A DNA stretch of 64,000 bases from Mycoplasmopsis pulmonis. Its GTDB lineage: Bacteria; Bacillota_I; Bacilli_A; Mycoplasmatales; Metamycoplasmataceae. This document shows positions 10,330-20,870 of the stretch, one piece after another (the first letter of the stretch is position 1; each line of letters begins with the position of its first letter). The notes under the pieces are model-generated. The model ran no database searches and was not told the origin of the DNA. It worked only from the letters and a program-made list of their open reading frames with translations. The stretch lies in contig NZ_LR215008.1 in the NCBI RefSeq assembly GCF_900660575.1, positions 310,001 through 374,000 on the forward strand, read 5' to 3'. Made by a program: the position numbers and the translations under genes.

Positions 10330-12687
10330 TTAATTTTTAAAGCGAAATTCACTTGGAACTTGATCATCAGAGATTCCATTGGCAAAGATATTAGTCTTTA
10401 AATTAGCTCCTAAGTTTTCATAAGCTTTAGCTAAAGCTTGACGATATGAAGTTTTTTGATCTTTACCTCCACCAAAAATTAGATCATATTGAGCAAGTTT
10501 ATATTTTCCATATAAACCTTGATAATCAAATCCCTCTGAACGAAAGGCAGCTGCTATTCCACTATTGGCACTTTGATTTCCACTATGGAAAATACCTACT
10601 AATTCATTATTTTGGTTTCTAATAGAACTTCCACTTGATCCTCCAGGAGGTACATAGTCTTTTATTAAATAGTTTAGACCATAACTAAAGTATTTTTTCC
10701 CATCACTATGTACATGTGGACCATCATCATTAATAAATGGTGCAATCAAGAATGCATCAAAAACTCCAGGTTTATCTTTAAATTGGCGAAAAGCTAATTG
10801 TCTACTTAAATAATTATCTCTTAAATGATTTGGGTATTTATTTGTATTAGCTTTTAAATCATCAAATTTATCATAATATTTAGGATCAGCATTTATTCAA
10901 AGACTAAACTTTTCTGCGAGTTTTTGTCGTCTATCATATCTTTCTTGCGGTGTAAGATTTTTATTTTTTCTATCATCATCGCTAGCAAAAAAATCATTTT
11001 CAGCTGTAGGAAAACCTAAAGCAAATAATTGATCACCATTAAAGTTAGTTTGTTTTGAGTCTTCTAAAGGAGCATCAATTTTTTCATAATTTTTTAAATA
11101 ACTCTCTTTTAAAAATTTAACATGATCTTGCTGTCTTTCTGCATAGTTGTGTGTAAAACAACGAGCCATTTCATAGGCATTTTTAAAATCACCCATAAAA
11201 TTTTTGTCAATTTTTTCAAAATCGATTTCTAAAACTGCAAAGTCAGCAAACTCTTCAATATCTGCATATTTTTTCTTTTGTGAGTGTGTTAAAAAATCTT
11301 TAGGAGAAGTCTTTAAAAAATCTGTTGCTTCATAGATTTTTCTCATTGCTCTAGTATTTAATGTGTATTGCATAAAATTTGACTTCTTTTTAGCTTCATC
11401 ACTAATCAAAAAGTCAGTGTGAGTTAGTTTTTCTAGTAATGGAGTGTCTTTTTTTACTGTATAGGCTCGAATGAAATCAGTATTTGAATTAAGAGATGAA
11501 CTTACATGAACATTAGTTGCAAAAAGTCATTTTGTTGGATAAGCTTTATTTGGCTCTTTTACATAATCTAAAATTCACATAGTTCCTGAGTTAGTGTTTG
11601 CTAGATTACCTACTTTTTTAGAGGTAAATTGAACTGAATATGATTGCTCAGCTATTTTTTTATAAGTTTCATTTAATAAAAGTCGTGCAACACCTTTGTT
11701 TCGATAGATATTTCCACCATTGACTAAATGCGCATTATTTAAACCAGTTTTTGGAACAATTTTGTCCTCTTTGATTGCTATTCCTTGAAATTGGTTATTT
11801 GAATAACTAGCAACACTATGCCCTTTAGCATATGAGTTATATCAATTGTCCATTTTTAATTCTTCAGCTTTTTTGTTATAGTTTTCTTGATCTTGAGTGC
11901 TTGCATTAGTGTCTGGTCTAAATTTTGGATCAATATTTTTACCATCTCAAATTTTTTCAGATTTTAAATATCCTTTTGTTGCATCAGTATAAAATTTGTT
12001 TTCAAAGTTATATTGTTGTTCATGAGAGGCTTTTGCATAATTTTTTAATCCTACAAAACCTGTTAAAAATCCATAAGTTAGTATTTCTTTGTTTGAATTT
12101 TCTTTATCTTGTAAAGTAATTTCAAATTTAACTTTACCCTCTAGCTGAGAGATATCCTTGCCATTTGAATCAAGATAAGGAACTCTTTTAGTTTTAGACT
12201 CTACTATGGTATATTTATCTTTAAATTGAGGCTTAAGTGAAACTGATATTTCAGAAGGAAATGAATCAAGAAAGTCTGTATTTAGCCCAAAAGTGCTTCT
12301 AAAACCTTCTGATGAATAATCTTTTAATTTTATATCAACTTTTTGATCTGGATTTTCAGAGCTACTTATTACATCTGCATAAGGATCATTACTTATGATT
12401 GGTCTATCATCGCTAGAAGAGCTACTATTTTTAGATGACTCAGAGCTATTGTTTTTATCTAAGTCTTTTTTATTAGGCTCAACTTGCTTTGTTTGTTCAG
12501 TTGAGCCACTTTGATTGTTTTGTACATTTGGATTAACTGGGCTTTTTGGTTTTGAAATTACAACTTTTTCATCAGAATTCTTTGAACAAGAAGACAAAGC
12601 AATACTTGGCATTGCTAGCAGGGCAAAAGAAGAAAAGATTTTGTAAATTTGTTTTTTGTTTTTTAATTTAGTAACTTTTACTTTCAT
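10330..12687 (-). CDS. MIP-type (DUF31) serine protease lipoprotein
   Basis: Surface lipoprotein of 785 aa: signal peptide with lipobox ALSSC, a Ser/Lys/Gln/Asn-rich linker (about 35-95), a beta-rich N-terminal region, then a chymotrypsin-like fold. Probable catalytic residues are His394 (ATNVHV), Asp482 (ADFAVLEID) and Ser685 (GGSSGSS). This arrangement matches the mycoplasma immunoglobulin protease family, which cleaves IgG heavy chains once a partner MIB protein has captured the antibody. No MIB gene lies in the window. The start is supported by AAGGAG 7 bases upstream. Family is well supported; immunoglobulin as the substrate is inferred. Confidence 0.85.
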
Positions 12688-12726
12688 CTAAAAACTCCTT
12701 AAATAAAGTTAAATATTATGATGCTA

Positions 12727-12732
12727 ATTATA
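12727..12732 (-). promoter_or_regulatory. Extended -10 promoter of the protease lipoprotein
   Basis: Minus-strand TGGTATAAT, an extended -10 box with perfect hexamer, about 40 bases before the start codon. No clear -35 box is seen. Confidence 0.55.
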
Positions 12733-12775
12733 CCATTTTAGAACTTTTTTAAAGGTTTTAACTTTAAAAGTAATG

Positions 12776-12811
12776 TAAAAAAACCAATTTTGCTAGAAAA
12801 TTGGTTTTAAA
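12776..12811 (-). terminator. Terminator of rplJ-rplL
   Basis: A 12-bp stem (AAAACCAATTTT/AAAATTGGTTTT) with a 5-base loop is followed on the minus strand by a U run, 21 bases past the rplL stop. Confidence 0.85.
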
Positions 12812-12831
12812 TTTTTTAGTTAAAAAAGTGA

Positions 12832-13200
12832 TTATTCAACTACAACTTCAGCACCTGAGGCTGCTATAGATTTTCTTAACTCTTCAGCTTCATCAGCTTT
12901 TAGGTTTTCTTTAATAGCAACTGGAGTTGATTCTACCATTTTTTTAGCATCCATTATTGATAGACCAAGAGCTTCTTTAATTGCTTTAATAACAGCAATT
13001 TTAGCTCCACCATCTGATTTAAGAATAACATTAAATGATGTTTTTTCTTCACTAACTTCAGCAGCTGGTCCAGCAGCAACTGCAACAGCTGAAGGGTCAA
13101 TTCCAAATTCATCTTTCATTGCTTGAACTAATTCCATAACTTCTTGAATGTTCATTTCTTTAAGAGAAGCTATAAAAGTTTCTTTTGTTAATTTTGCCAT
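12832..13200 (-). CDS. rplL: Ribosomal protein L7/L12
   Basis: Ribosomal stalk protein (122 aa) that recruits elongation-factor GTPases. It has the expected three parts: N-terminal dimerisation helices ([16 protein letters not shown]), an Ala/Pro-rich hinge ([14 protein letters not shown]), and the C-terminal domain with the [20 protein letters not shown] and GAEVVVE signatures. AAGGAG lies ahead of the ATG. It follows rplJ by 45 bases and shares its transcript. Confidence 0.98.
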
Positions 13201-13245
13201 ATTTATTTCTCCTTTTTTGTATTTAAATTTATATTAGTTTAGTTA

Positions 13246-13752
13246 TTAATTAGAAAGTTTGTTTTCATCTACTAGAAGCTTGAAAGACAATGAAATTTGT
13301 CTTAAAGGTCCAAGTAGTGAAGAAGCCAAGATTGTAAGAGCTTCTTCATATGTTGGAAGTTCAGCAACAGCTTTTACTCCAGCTGCATCAACAACTTTTC
13401 CATCAAAAATTCCAGCTTTTAGAACTAGTTTTTTGTTTTTCTTAGCAAATTCAGCTAAAACTTTAGCTCCATCCATACCTAGTTCATTACTAAAAACAAA
13501 CAAATTTGGTCCTACTAAAAATTTATCTAAATCTGAGTGTCCTAGTTTTTGAGTTGCCAATTTAACTAGACGATTTTTGTAAACTTTAATTTCGACATTA
13601 TGTTTTTTAGCTTCTTTTCTAAGATTTAAAAGTTTAGCAACTGTTAAACCACGATATTCAGCTAAAAATAGTGATTGAGAATCATTAATTTTTTTAGTAA
13701 TTTCAACAACTATATCTTTTTTAATTTGTCTATTTTTTGATTCGATGTGCAT
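13246..13752 (-). CDS. rplJ: Ribosomal protein L10
   Basis: Base of the ribosomal stalk (168 aa), to which L7/L12 dimers bind through the C-terminal helix (SLSFKLLVDENK). The N-terminal RNA-binding domain shows LAEYRGLTVAKLLNLRKEAK and YKNRLVKLA. The start was set at MHIESKN, 18 codons inside a longer open frame, because a near-perfect GAGGAGGTGA ribosome site lies 3 bases ahead of it. Confidence 0.97.
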   Translation of the reverse strand: MHIESKNRQIKKDIVVEITKKINDSQSLFLAEYRGLTVAKLLNLRKEAKKHNVEIKVYKNRLVKLATQKLGHSDLDKFLVGPNLFVFSNELGMDGAKVLAEFAKKNKKLVLKAGIFDGKVVDAAGVKAVAELPTYEEALTILASSLLGPLRQISLSFKLLVDENKLSN

Positions 13753-13774
13753 TTTCACCTCCTCAATTTTTATA

Positions 13775-13850
13775 AAATAATTAATAGTGCAACAGGGATA
13801 AAACATATACTAGGAAACATTATTAAAGCTTATAACTCGTTTCTGTCTTT
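13775..13850 (-). promoter_or_regulatory. Probable L10 leader (autoregulatory)
   Basis: The rplJ 5' region carries AGACAG followed by a GAAAC/GTTTC pairing around an AAGCTTTAAT-containing loop, then CTAG. This resembles the core of the Firmicutes L10 leader, which binds L10(L12)4 to control the operon. Just upstream on the same strand is a TATATAAA -10-like sequence. The match was made by eye; a covariance-model search would settle it. Confidence 0.45.
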
Positions 13851-13898
13851 ATATATTGCAAAGCAATTTTACTTTAATTTATGAAAAAAATAAAAAAA

Positions 13899-14456
13899 TT
13901 ATTGCTCTTGATCAAAACTTTGAATCAAAATTTTTTTAGCTTCTAAAAAATCCTTAGAAGGAATCTTATGTCATATAGAAACTTCTAAGTAAATAGAGTT
14001 TTTAGGAATTGTAACTACCTCTTTTTTTCCCAAAATATTTTCAAATTCAACTTTTTTTGGAGTTGCTCCAGTTTTTTGAACTATCCCAAGCTTATAAAAA
14101 TGGGGAGAAAAAACTTTAGCTCTTTCAAAAACAAGGTATTTTGAAAGAGCATCAAAGCTTTTTAGTGTTTTTTCAAAAACATTTTTTGAAGGATCTTGTC
14201 TAAAGATTTTTCTAAATTCTTCATAGTATTTTTCTGAGTTAAGTTTGGAAATTTCAGAACCTGCTTTGAAGTTAAAATTTTTAATTAGCTCTTTTGCAAC
14301 ATCAGAGTTGCTTTGGACATTATTGGTCTTTTTTTGATCTTGAGTGTTTTGTTGACTTTGATTATCTTGGCTTTGTTTTGAGCAAGAAATTAAAAAAGGG
14401 CTCATTAGTGCAAAAGTTGAAAATAAGGTAAAAAATTTTATTTTTTTTAGTTTCAT
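13899..14456 (-). CDS. Small lipoprotein co-transcribed with a ZIP transporter
   Basis: Predicted lipoprotein of 185 aa: lysine-rich start, hydrophobic segment and lipobox FLISC, then a Gln/Asn/Ser linker and an alpha/beta C-terminal part. One UGA Trp lies near the end. It begins 12 bases after the ZIP gene stop and so is probably in the same operon, which suggests a link to metal handling, but I see no metal-binding motif. Family not recognised. Confidence 0.75.
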
Positions 14457-14468
14457 AAAAGCTCTTTT

Positions 14469-15461
14469 CTAAAGTAGTTTAAATAAATGGCTTTCTAATA
14501 TTCCTCCGCCTCCAGAGCCTATTTCTACATTGGAAGAGTGGCTGTGAAAAGAAAGGATGACTAAGGTAAAAATTATTCCACAGCCAAAAGAAATAAGGGT
14601 AAAATACCATGTTTTTTTGGAGTCATTTCTTAGGTGAATAAACTCAGGAACCAATTCAATGACGGCTACAAAAGCAATAATTGTTCCACCACTGGCATAA
14701 ATAAAAGGAAGTAATCATCAAATTTGACTTAAAAATCGATTAATAAAAGCTCCAATAGTCATAATTGGAATTAATATTAAAACACTAATGAAATTATAAA
14801 GCATAGCTTTTTTAGTGTTTTGTCCATATTGAACTTGGCGGTAGTAAACAATTAAGATCTCTATTAAAATGTGGAGATTAAAAGTTACAATTAGTCCAAT
14901 ATTTATTTTATCTCCTTGAGTTATTCTACTAACTGTAGCTCCAAGAACAAAGCCATCAATTGTTCTATGAGAAAGAAGTAATAAAATTGCTAGCCATGCA
15001 GCTTTGGGATTGTCGATGTCACTAAAGTTTATGATGTGATCGCTATGAGAGTGCTCAGTGTGGTCAACATGGACTTCTTTAAAAAAACGTGAAAAAAAAG
15101 CTCTTAGAATAAAAACGCTCATAAGACCAACAAGAGCTCCTGAGCCAATGATGGCAGCTATTAAAAATTGTTCTTTGGTTATTGAACCGTTTGTTAGGTA
15201 GCTTTGAGAGCTATGAAGGGCTATTTCAATTTCACTATAGCCTTCTTTAATAAAGCCAACTGTACCTAAAATCAAAAGCATAGCTGAGCTAAATGAATAG
15301 AGCAAAATGTTGTTTTGCTTTTTAATTTTGGGTCTTACTAAAGAGACCAAAAATACTAGTATTATTGGAGAAATTAATAAAATAATTGAGTAAATAATTA
15401 AATTTATAAAAATGGCTAGGTTAATATTACCACCAAAATCATTGGCTTTATATGGAAACAT
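14469..15461 (-). CDS. ZIP family divalent metal transporter
   Basis: Membrane transporter (330 aa, about eight helices) expected to bring zinc, iron or manganese into the cytoplasm. Family evidence: a histidine-rich cytoplasmic loop (HVDHTEHSHSDH) between helices 3 and 4, the helix-4 motif LLLSHRTIDGFVLG and helix-5 NLHILIEI, whose His and Glu residues form the binuclear metal site, and a later ELVPE. The gene is preceded by a 25-bp palindrome and followed by the lipoprotein gene. Which metal it carries cannot be told. Confidence 0.87.
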
Positions 15462-15476
15462 TTAAACTCATTCTAC

Positions 15477-15501
15477 AATAGATTAACTAATTTAATCTAT
15501 T
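15477..15501. promoter_or_regulatory. Palindrome upstream of the ZIP gene, candidate metal-responsive operator
   Basis: Two perfect 9-bp arms (AATAGATTA and TAATCTATT) are separated by 7 bases, ending 16 bases before the ZIP start. A minus-strand TATAAT lies about 25 bases further upstream, so the palindrome would sit just downstream of the transcription start. There is no U run, so it is not a terminator. Its size fits a dimeric repressor of Fur/Zur type, but the sequence is not a canonical Fur box. Confidence 0.4.
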
Positions 15502-15561
15502 AAAAATTCTTATTAAGGTATTGTTAAATTATATAGATGTTTTAGCTTTATAAGCTAATTT

Positions 15562-17121
15562 TTATTCATCTTTGTTATATTGCTCTGATAAATACTTGTT
15601 TTTTCTATTAAAACGTACTATTTTTAAAATTGATAAAGGATTTCTTTTAATATCATCTATGTGGATTGCTCAATCAGCTTTAAGATAAACAATTTCAAAA
15701 ATAGTAATTTCAATTATTGAGATGCTTTGGAAAATTAAATACATTAGAGCAAGGCTTAAATTTGTATTTGGAACAATTACATAAGTAACAAAGACTAGTC
15801 ATAAAAATGAAAAAGTTGAAACAGAAAAATCAACAAATGAAGAAAGATTTGTTTTTCCTCCAGAGGCTATTAGTGTTAAGGAAGTAACATATCACATTCA
15901 CACAGGAGTTCATAGGGCAATAATTAATAAAATTCACTTTAGTTGATTTAGATAAACATTTTGAGCTTCAATGGCATAACTTGGCTCAAATCCTCGTGAG
16001 GTTATATCTTCATAGACCCCTGAGGCAAGAGCTCTAGCATAGGGAACTAAAAAGGCAAAAATAATTAAAATTATTGAAAAAAAAGTAGCTATTAAGGTGT
16101 GAAAGCCTTTTAGAGCACTTGCATTTTTAATGGCTTTTTGAAAGTTTCTTCTTCCTAGGTGCTTACCAACAAAAATAGCAACATTGGAGCTAACTGTATA
16201 AAAAACAGCTAAAAAAGTTTGAGTAATGGTACTAGCTAGTCCCATAATACCAGCTGCTCCAATGTTTCAATCTTTTTGTCCAATTGAGCCTTCTGGAAAA
16301 GCGCTATTGAACATGATTGAGCGTGAAATAATTAAAAATAAAACCCCAATTGTTAAAAATGCTGCATAAAATCTTTTTAAAAATCTTTTTCAAGCATTTT
16401 TTGAAATTTTAAAAAGTGATCAAGGAGTAATTGAAATTTCAGGTATTTTTTTATAGAAAAAATAGCTATCTGTAAAAATTCCTAAAAAACGAGCTCCTAT
16501 GGAAGCATAAGCTGCTCCTTCAACACCCATTTTTAGTCCATACATTAAAAGTGAGTTTAGTCCAACATTGGCTACAAGTGAGGGAATTGAAGAGTATAAA
16601 ACATATTTTGCCTGTCCAGTTTCAGATAAAACTGAGCTTATTGGAGTAGTTCATGAGAGCATAAATCAGCTTATAACTATTAATCTTAGGTATTTAACTG
16701 ATTGATCTAATGTTTTTTGGCTAATTTGGCCCTTGGCAAAAAAGTAGATGTAATTTTCAGGGATAATTAAAGCTAGGCCTCCAAAAATAATGACAAAGAT
16801 TACAGAAACTAAAACTCTAATTCGAATAGTCATTTTAACCTTATCATATTCTTTAGCTCCTAAGAGCTGTCCAACAATAACAGAGCCCACTACACTAACA
16901 CCGCTTAAAAAAGCTCCGTAAATGGCAGTTCAACCATTGGCATAAGAAAGAGAGTCAACTCCTTTGTCAATGTGAGTTACCATAAAATTATCAACAAAAC
17001 CATTAAGTGAAAAAAACAATGATGTAATGATCATTGGCACTGAGTATTTTAAATACTTTTTCCATTGTTTTTTACTATCTGGAAAATAGTTCTTGATATT
17101 TTTAAAAATTATTTTTTGCAT
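15562..17121 (-). CDS. MATE family multidrug/toxin exporter
   Basis: Twelve-helix antiporter (519 aa) that exports organic cations or drugs at the expense of an ion gradient. The N-terminal half has SVPMIITSLFFSLNGFVDNFMV and GQLLGAKEYDKV, and the C-terminal half repeats this as AAGIMGLASTITQTFLAVFYTVSSNVAIFVGKHLG, the inverted pseudo-symmetry of MATE proteins. The ends were joined across several UGA Trp codons. No Shine-Dalgarno is visible before the ATG, so initiation may be leaderless. Confidence 0.9.
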
Positions 17122-17212
17122 ATAAATCTATAAGATAATATCTATATTAACAAAATTGCCTAGCTTTATCTTCTATTAAGCTTTTGATATCTAGTAAAAG
17201 AAAGGATTAATT

Positions 17213-17368
17213 ATGGATAAAAATCAGCCAACTACAAAATTGCAAACTAATAATAAGTCAATAAAAAAAGTCTTTTTGTATTTTACAATAGCTTTTGTTG
17301 TCTTGATTTTGCTTGCTGTTTTTGCTTTAGCTGTTGCTTCTTTTGTTTATATAAAAAAAAGATTCTAG
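17213..17368 (+). CDS. 51-residue single-pass membrane peptide
   Basis: A short frame with a strong AAAGGA ribosome site 6 bases before its ATG. The product has a polar basic N-terminus (MDKNQPTTK...), one hydrophobic helix (about residues 21-46) and a KKRF end. It is divergent from the MATE gene, and its 3' end overlaps the terminator of the convergent tRNA gene. Function unknown; small membrane peptides of this kind can be regulators or toxins, but nothing here shows that. Confidence 0.55.
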   Translation: MDKNQPTTKLQTNNKSIKKVFLYFTIAFVVLILLAVFALAVASFVYIKKRF

Positions 17369-17379
17369 AAGATCTTTTG
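17352..17379 (-). terminator. Terminator of tRNA-Gly
   Basis: On the minus strand AAAAGAT and ATCTTTT form a perfect 7-bp stem around an 8-base loop, followed by further U residues. It lies directly 3' of the tRNA and inside the end of the small membrane peptide gene on the other strand. Confidence 0.7.
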
Positions 17380-17395
17380 TGGTCATAAAATGATT

Positions 17396-17469
17396 TGGAG
17401 CAAGTGAAGGGAATCGAACCCTCACAATCAGCTTGGAAGGCTGAAGTTCTACCATTAAACTACACTTGC
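17396..17469 (-). tRNA. tRNA-Gly (anticodon UCC)
   Basis: A full 74-base cloverleaf can be folded: acceptor GCAAGTG/CACTTGC, D arm with TTTAATGGTAGAAC, anticodon arm CAGCC-TTCCAAG-CTG giving anticodon UCC, T arm AGGGTTCGATTCCCT, and an encoded CCA end. UCC reads all four glycine codons if the wobble U is unmodified, as is usual in mycoplasmas. Confidence 0.96.
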
Positions 17470-17574
17470 ATTGTTTCCATTGGATATTATACATATTTTT
17501 ATAAATATTCAATGAAATTTTTTTAAAAAATTTTATTAATTTTTTAAGCCTTTTAATAGCTAATTTTTCAAAAT

Positions 17575-18249
17575 TTATTTTGAAGTTTTATTTCATTTTA
17601 TAACTTTTTCTTGGCCTTTGATCATTCTGCTAATGTTTTCATGATGAGATCAAATTACTAGCAAAATGATTAAAACATAAACTAAAGGTGAAATTCATCA
17701 AGGCCATTGATAAGCAATAAATCCTAGGGGAAGTTGGCTCATTCAAGGAATAAACATTAAAGGAAGTAGTGATGGTATGGTAATAAGAGTTGTAAAAGAG
17801 ACAATTCTTTTTCAGTAGGTAATTATCAATAAATAAACAATTGCACCAATAACGGCAATTATGATATTAACTGAAATGATATAGCCAAGAGTTGAAGCTG
17901 CACCTTTGCCACCTTTGAATTTGTGCCAGATTGGGAAAATATGACCAATAACAACACAATAAGCTACTGCATGAAAAACAACAACTGAGTCTTTAAAAGC
18001 ATAGAGATTTACAAAATAGACTAAAAGACTAGCAAGGTAAGTTTTTAATATATCAAGGGCAAAAATAACTAGGGCAATTTTAACTCCAAAGTTTCTTAAA
18101 ACATTAGTTGATCCTGCATTGCCGCTTCCTAGCTTTCTAACATCATTTTTTTTAAATTTTGAATAAATAATTGAAAAATTAATTGAACCAAAAAGATAAG
18201 CTCCTAGACAAAAAGCTAAATTTATTAAAACAATAACAAAATCAGGCAT
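17575..18249 (-). CDS. plsY: Glycerol-3-phosphate acyltransferase PlsY
   Basis: Integral membrane enzyme (224 aa) that transfers acyl groups from acyl phosphate to glycerol-3-phosphate, the first step of phospholipid synthesis. All three family motifs are present: GSGNAGSTNVLR (about 41-52), FKGGKGAAS (about 113-121) and the C-terminal HHEN. A TATAAT lies only 9 bases ahead of the ATG and there is no ribosome site, pointing to a leaderless mRNA. Confidence 0.95.
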
Positions 18250-18258
18250 ATTCCAAAA

Positions 18259-18264
18259 ATTATA
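18259..18264 (-). promoter_or_regulatory. Leaderless-type promoter of plsY
   Basis: Minus-strand TATAAT with only 9 bases between the hexamer and the ATG, so transcription should begin at or within a base or two of the start codon. Confidence 0.5.
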
Positions 18265-18286
18265 CTTTATTATTTAAATAATATTT

Positions 18287-19162
18287 TTAAATTTGATTTT
18301 GTACATACATAATTTGTTTTTTCTCAATGTATTTTTGCTTTTCAAAATTTAAAACTGATATTAGCGGAACAAGTATTAGTGAATAAATTGGAATGGTAAA
18401 AAGTGACTTAATTATTATTGGTCCTTGTCAAGTAAAATATAAATCTTTATGAAGGCGCACTCTTTTGCTTGGTAAGAACCTATTTAAATAATTAGTAAAA
18501 GCATAAGGGCCCATTAATCATCTAGATAAAACAACGCTTGAGACAATTAGACAAATTACAATAATGATTCTAAAGTAGATATCTTTTTTTGTTTTTAAAT
18601 AAAGAAATAAAAACAAAAAAATTAGAATAAGTGAAACAAGAGCAACAATAGTTGAAACAACAATAGAGCTAATAAAGCTTACTTCTTGTCAAATTCAAAT
18701 GTCAACACCTTTTTTTGGTCTATAAAAAGCAAAAGTTGTAAAACCTCCAGTTAAAGAAACTACAATGATAGTAATTGGAATAAAAATAAGTTTTAAATTT
18801 TTGTTTTTATAGATTTGATATAAAAGCGAGGCTATTATAGGAATAAAAACGGCTGAAATGGCATATTCTCACATTCAAAAAGCAATTCTACCTTTTAGAA
18901 TTAGGGCAAAAGTATCGGTTATGATAGAAAGAAAAACGCCTTTAATAGGGCCAAAAAATATTCCAAATGTTATAAAAAATAAAATTTCAGTATCAATGTT
19001 TAGTCTTGGAGGAAGAGTGTGATGAACAATTAAAGATGAAACTAGTGAAAGTGCAAACAAAATTCCTGATATAGCTATATCAAAAGTTGTGAATCTAAAC
19101 TCATTTTTTAAGTAATTGACAAATTTTGTATTTTTGTAGAATGTTTTTACCTCTTTAGACAT
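18287..19162 (-). CDS. Multi-pass membrane protein, ECF-transporter S-component-like
   Basis: A 291-residue protein with about six to eight hydrophobic helices. The N-terminal half (TTFDIAISGILFALS, then FITFGIFFGPIKGVFLSIITD) resembles substrate-capture (S) components of ECF vitamin transporters, which combine with a shared energy-coupling module encoded elsewhere. The C-terminal half is hydrophobic and ends in a basic tail. I placed the start at ATG 19160-19162, with GAG 7 bases upstream, rather than at a TTG 18 codons earlier. Substrate unknown; the S-component call is moderate. Confidence 0.6.
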
Positions 19163-19576
19163 TTTTAACTCAATTAATATAAATAATAGCAAAATTAAAT
19201 AAAAAATTAACACCAAATTGTGCTAATTTTTTATAACTTTAACTTGATTTAAATTCAAGCTTAATTTTAATAATTTTGCTTTAAAGGTTGATTTTTTTCA
19301 ACTTCTTCAATTTCTACAAACTTATCAAAGTCTTTAACTATGTTTTCTTTATCTATTCATAGTTTTAAAGCTCAATTTATAATAGGAATAATTATAAGAA
19401 GTACTAGATAACCTAAGTACATGAAAAATTGTGAAAGAGCACTAAGATCACCATCTCCTCCTAAAAATACTCCTCATGAAGATTTAAAATCACTTTTAAA
19501 TAGATCAGCAAATATTAAATATGTTGATATAATTGTTAAAACTAAAATTCCGCCAAGTGAGAAAAAAGCTGCTGTA

Positions 19577-20870
19577 TAGTAAACTGGGACAAAAAAATAA
19601 AAAACACTTTTTAAAATATACTTTAAATAGGAGTGTTTATGAAACAACTAAAACCAGAACAATGAAAGAAATGATTTTCATTATATGAAGAATTTTATGA
19701 TGGAAAAATTAATATAAAAAAATATATATTTTTAGTAAACAAAAATATTGGTAAAGATTGAAAAAATACATATGTAAAATCTTGATTTTTCAAAAAATAT
19801 TCTGCTTTTCAAAAAGATGAACAATCTTTAATTTCACAAACTGGCAAATCTACAGCTAACAAAAAAAATAACGGTAGACCACCAAAAAGAAAAGAAGTTA
19901 ATGAATATACAAGAGAAGAATTAGAAGAGATTGTTAAAATTTATAGAATAATTTTTGATGACATTAGTGAAAAAGAAATTCGAAAAAAAATTAAAGAACA
20001 TAAAGATAAAGAAAAAATATTAACTAAAATTTCATGAAAAGAATTTCTCTTTTCAAAATCAACATATTATTCTTGAAAAAAACCTAAACTTGCAGAGCCG
20101 AAAAAAGATCAAGAAATTGAAGAAATTATTAGAAAATCATTTCATGAAAACAAAGGTATATTTGGTAGAAAAAGATTAGAAATTTATATTCAAAATAAAT
20201 ATAAAAGGTATATAAACTATCGAAAAATAGATAGAATTTTGCTTAAATTAAATCTTTTTTGCAAAATTAGAAGAGCAAAAAGAAAAAATGAAATTAAAAA
20301 TCTTAATACTAAATATCAAAATCTAATTCAAAGAGACTACAATGGCAAATTTAACAACATAGTTGCCACTGATGTAACTTATATTCCAAGCCCCAAAGAT
20401 GCAATTAACAATCATGTTTATTTATCGATTGCAATTCATCATCAAAGCAAGAAAATAATTAATTGAAATCTAAGTAAAAGAAATGATGTTAAGTTAGTTT
20501 TAGATCATATTTCTAAAATCAAATTTGATAAAGAGTGAATAATTCACTCAGATCATGGAAGTCAATATTCATCAAATCAGTATAGTGAAATTATTAAAGA
20601 AAACAATGGGATAATTTCAATGAGTAGAATCGCAAATTCACTTGATAATCGAGAAGCAGAATATTTCTTTTCAAATATCAAAAGTGAGTGCTTAAATGAT
20701 CTAAAAATTTCAAAATTATCATTCAAAGAATTGCAAGAAATTATTCAAAATTATATTGACTGATACAATAATGAAAGATTACAATCAATCTTAGAATGAA
20801 AAACACCTCAACAAAGCTGAGATGTTCTAAGTGTTTTTTAAATAGTCACTTTTTTTGTCCTAGTTTATAG
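19577..20870 (+). mobile_element. IS3-family insertion sequence, copy 1, with target duplication
   Basis: The element proper is 19580-20867, 1,288 bp. Its ends are inverted repeats: TAAACTGGGACAAAAAAA on the left and the complement of TAAACTAGGACAAAAAAA on the right, one mismatch. It is flanked by a 3-bp direct repeat TAG (19577-19579 and 20868-20870). One transposase gene fills it. A second copy, differing by one visible base, lies at 30221-31508 in the same orientation. Near-identity and clean duplications indicate recent transposition. Confidence 0.95.
19639..20841 (+). CDS. IS3-family DDE transposase, single frame (copy 1)
   Basis: 400 aa. The N-terminal helix-turn-helix region (residues 1 to about 110) and the integrase core are in one continuous frame, unlike the orfA/orfB -1 frameshift layout of most IS3 elements. 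The catalytic triad can be placed: Asp245 (ATDVTY), Asp305 (HSDHGSQY) and Glu341 (DNREAEYFF), which gives the DD(35)E spacing. AGGAG lies 5 bases before the ATG. Residue 198 is Asp here and Gly in copy 2. Confidence 0.95.

Noticed and set aside
13259-13552. 97-codon plus-strand frame opposite rplJ
   Set aside because: It lies entirely within the well-supported minus-strand L10 gene, has no ribosome site and a low-complexity translation.
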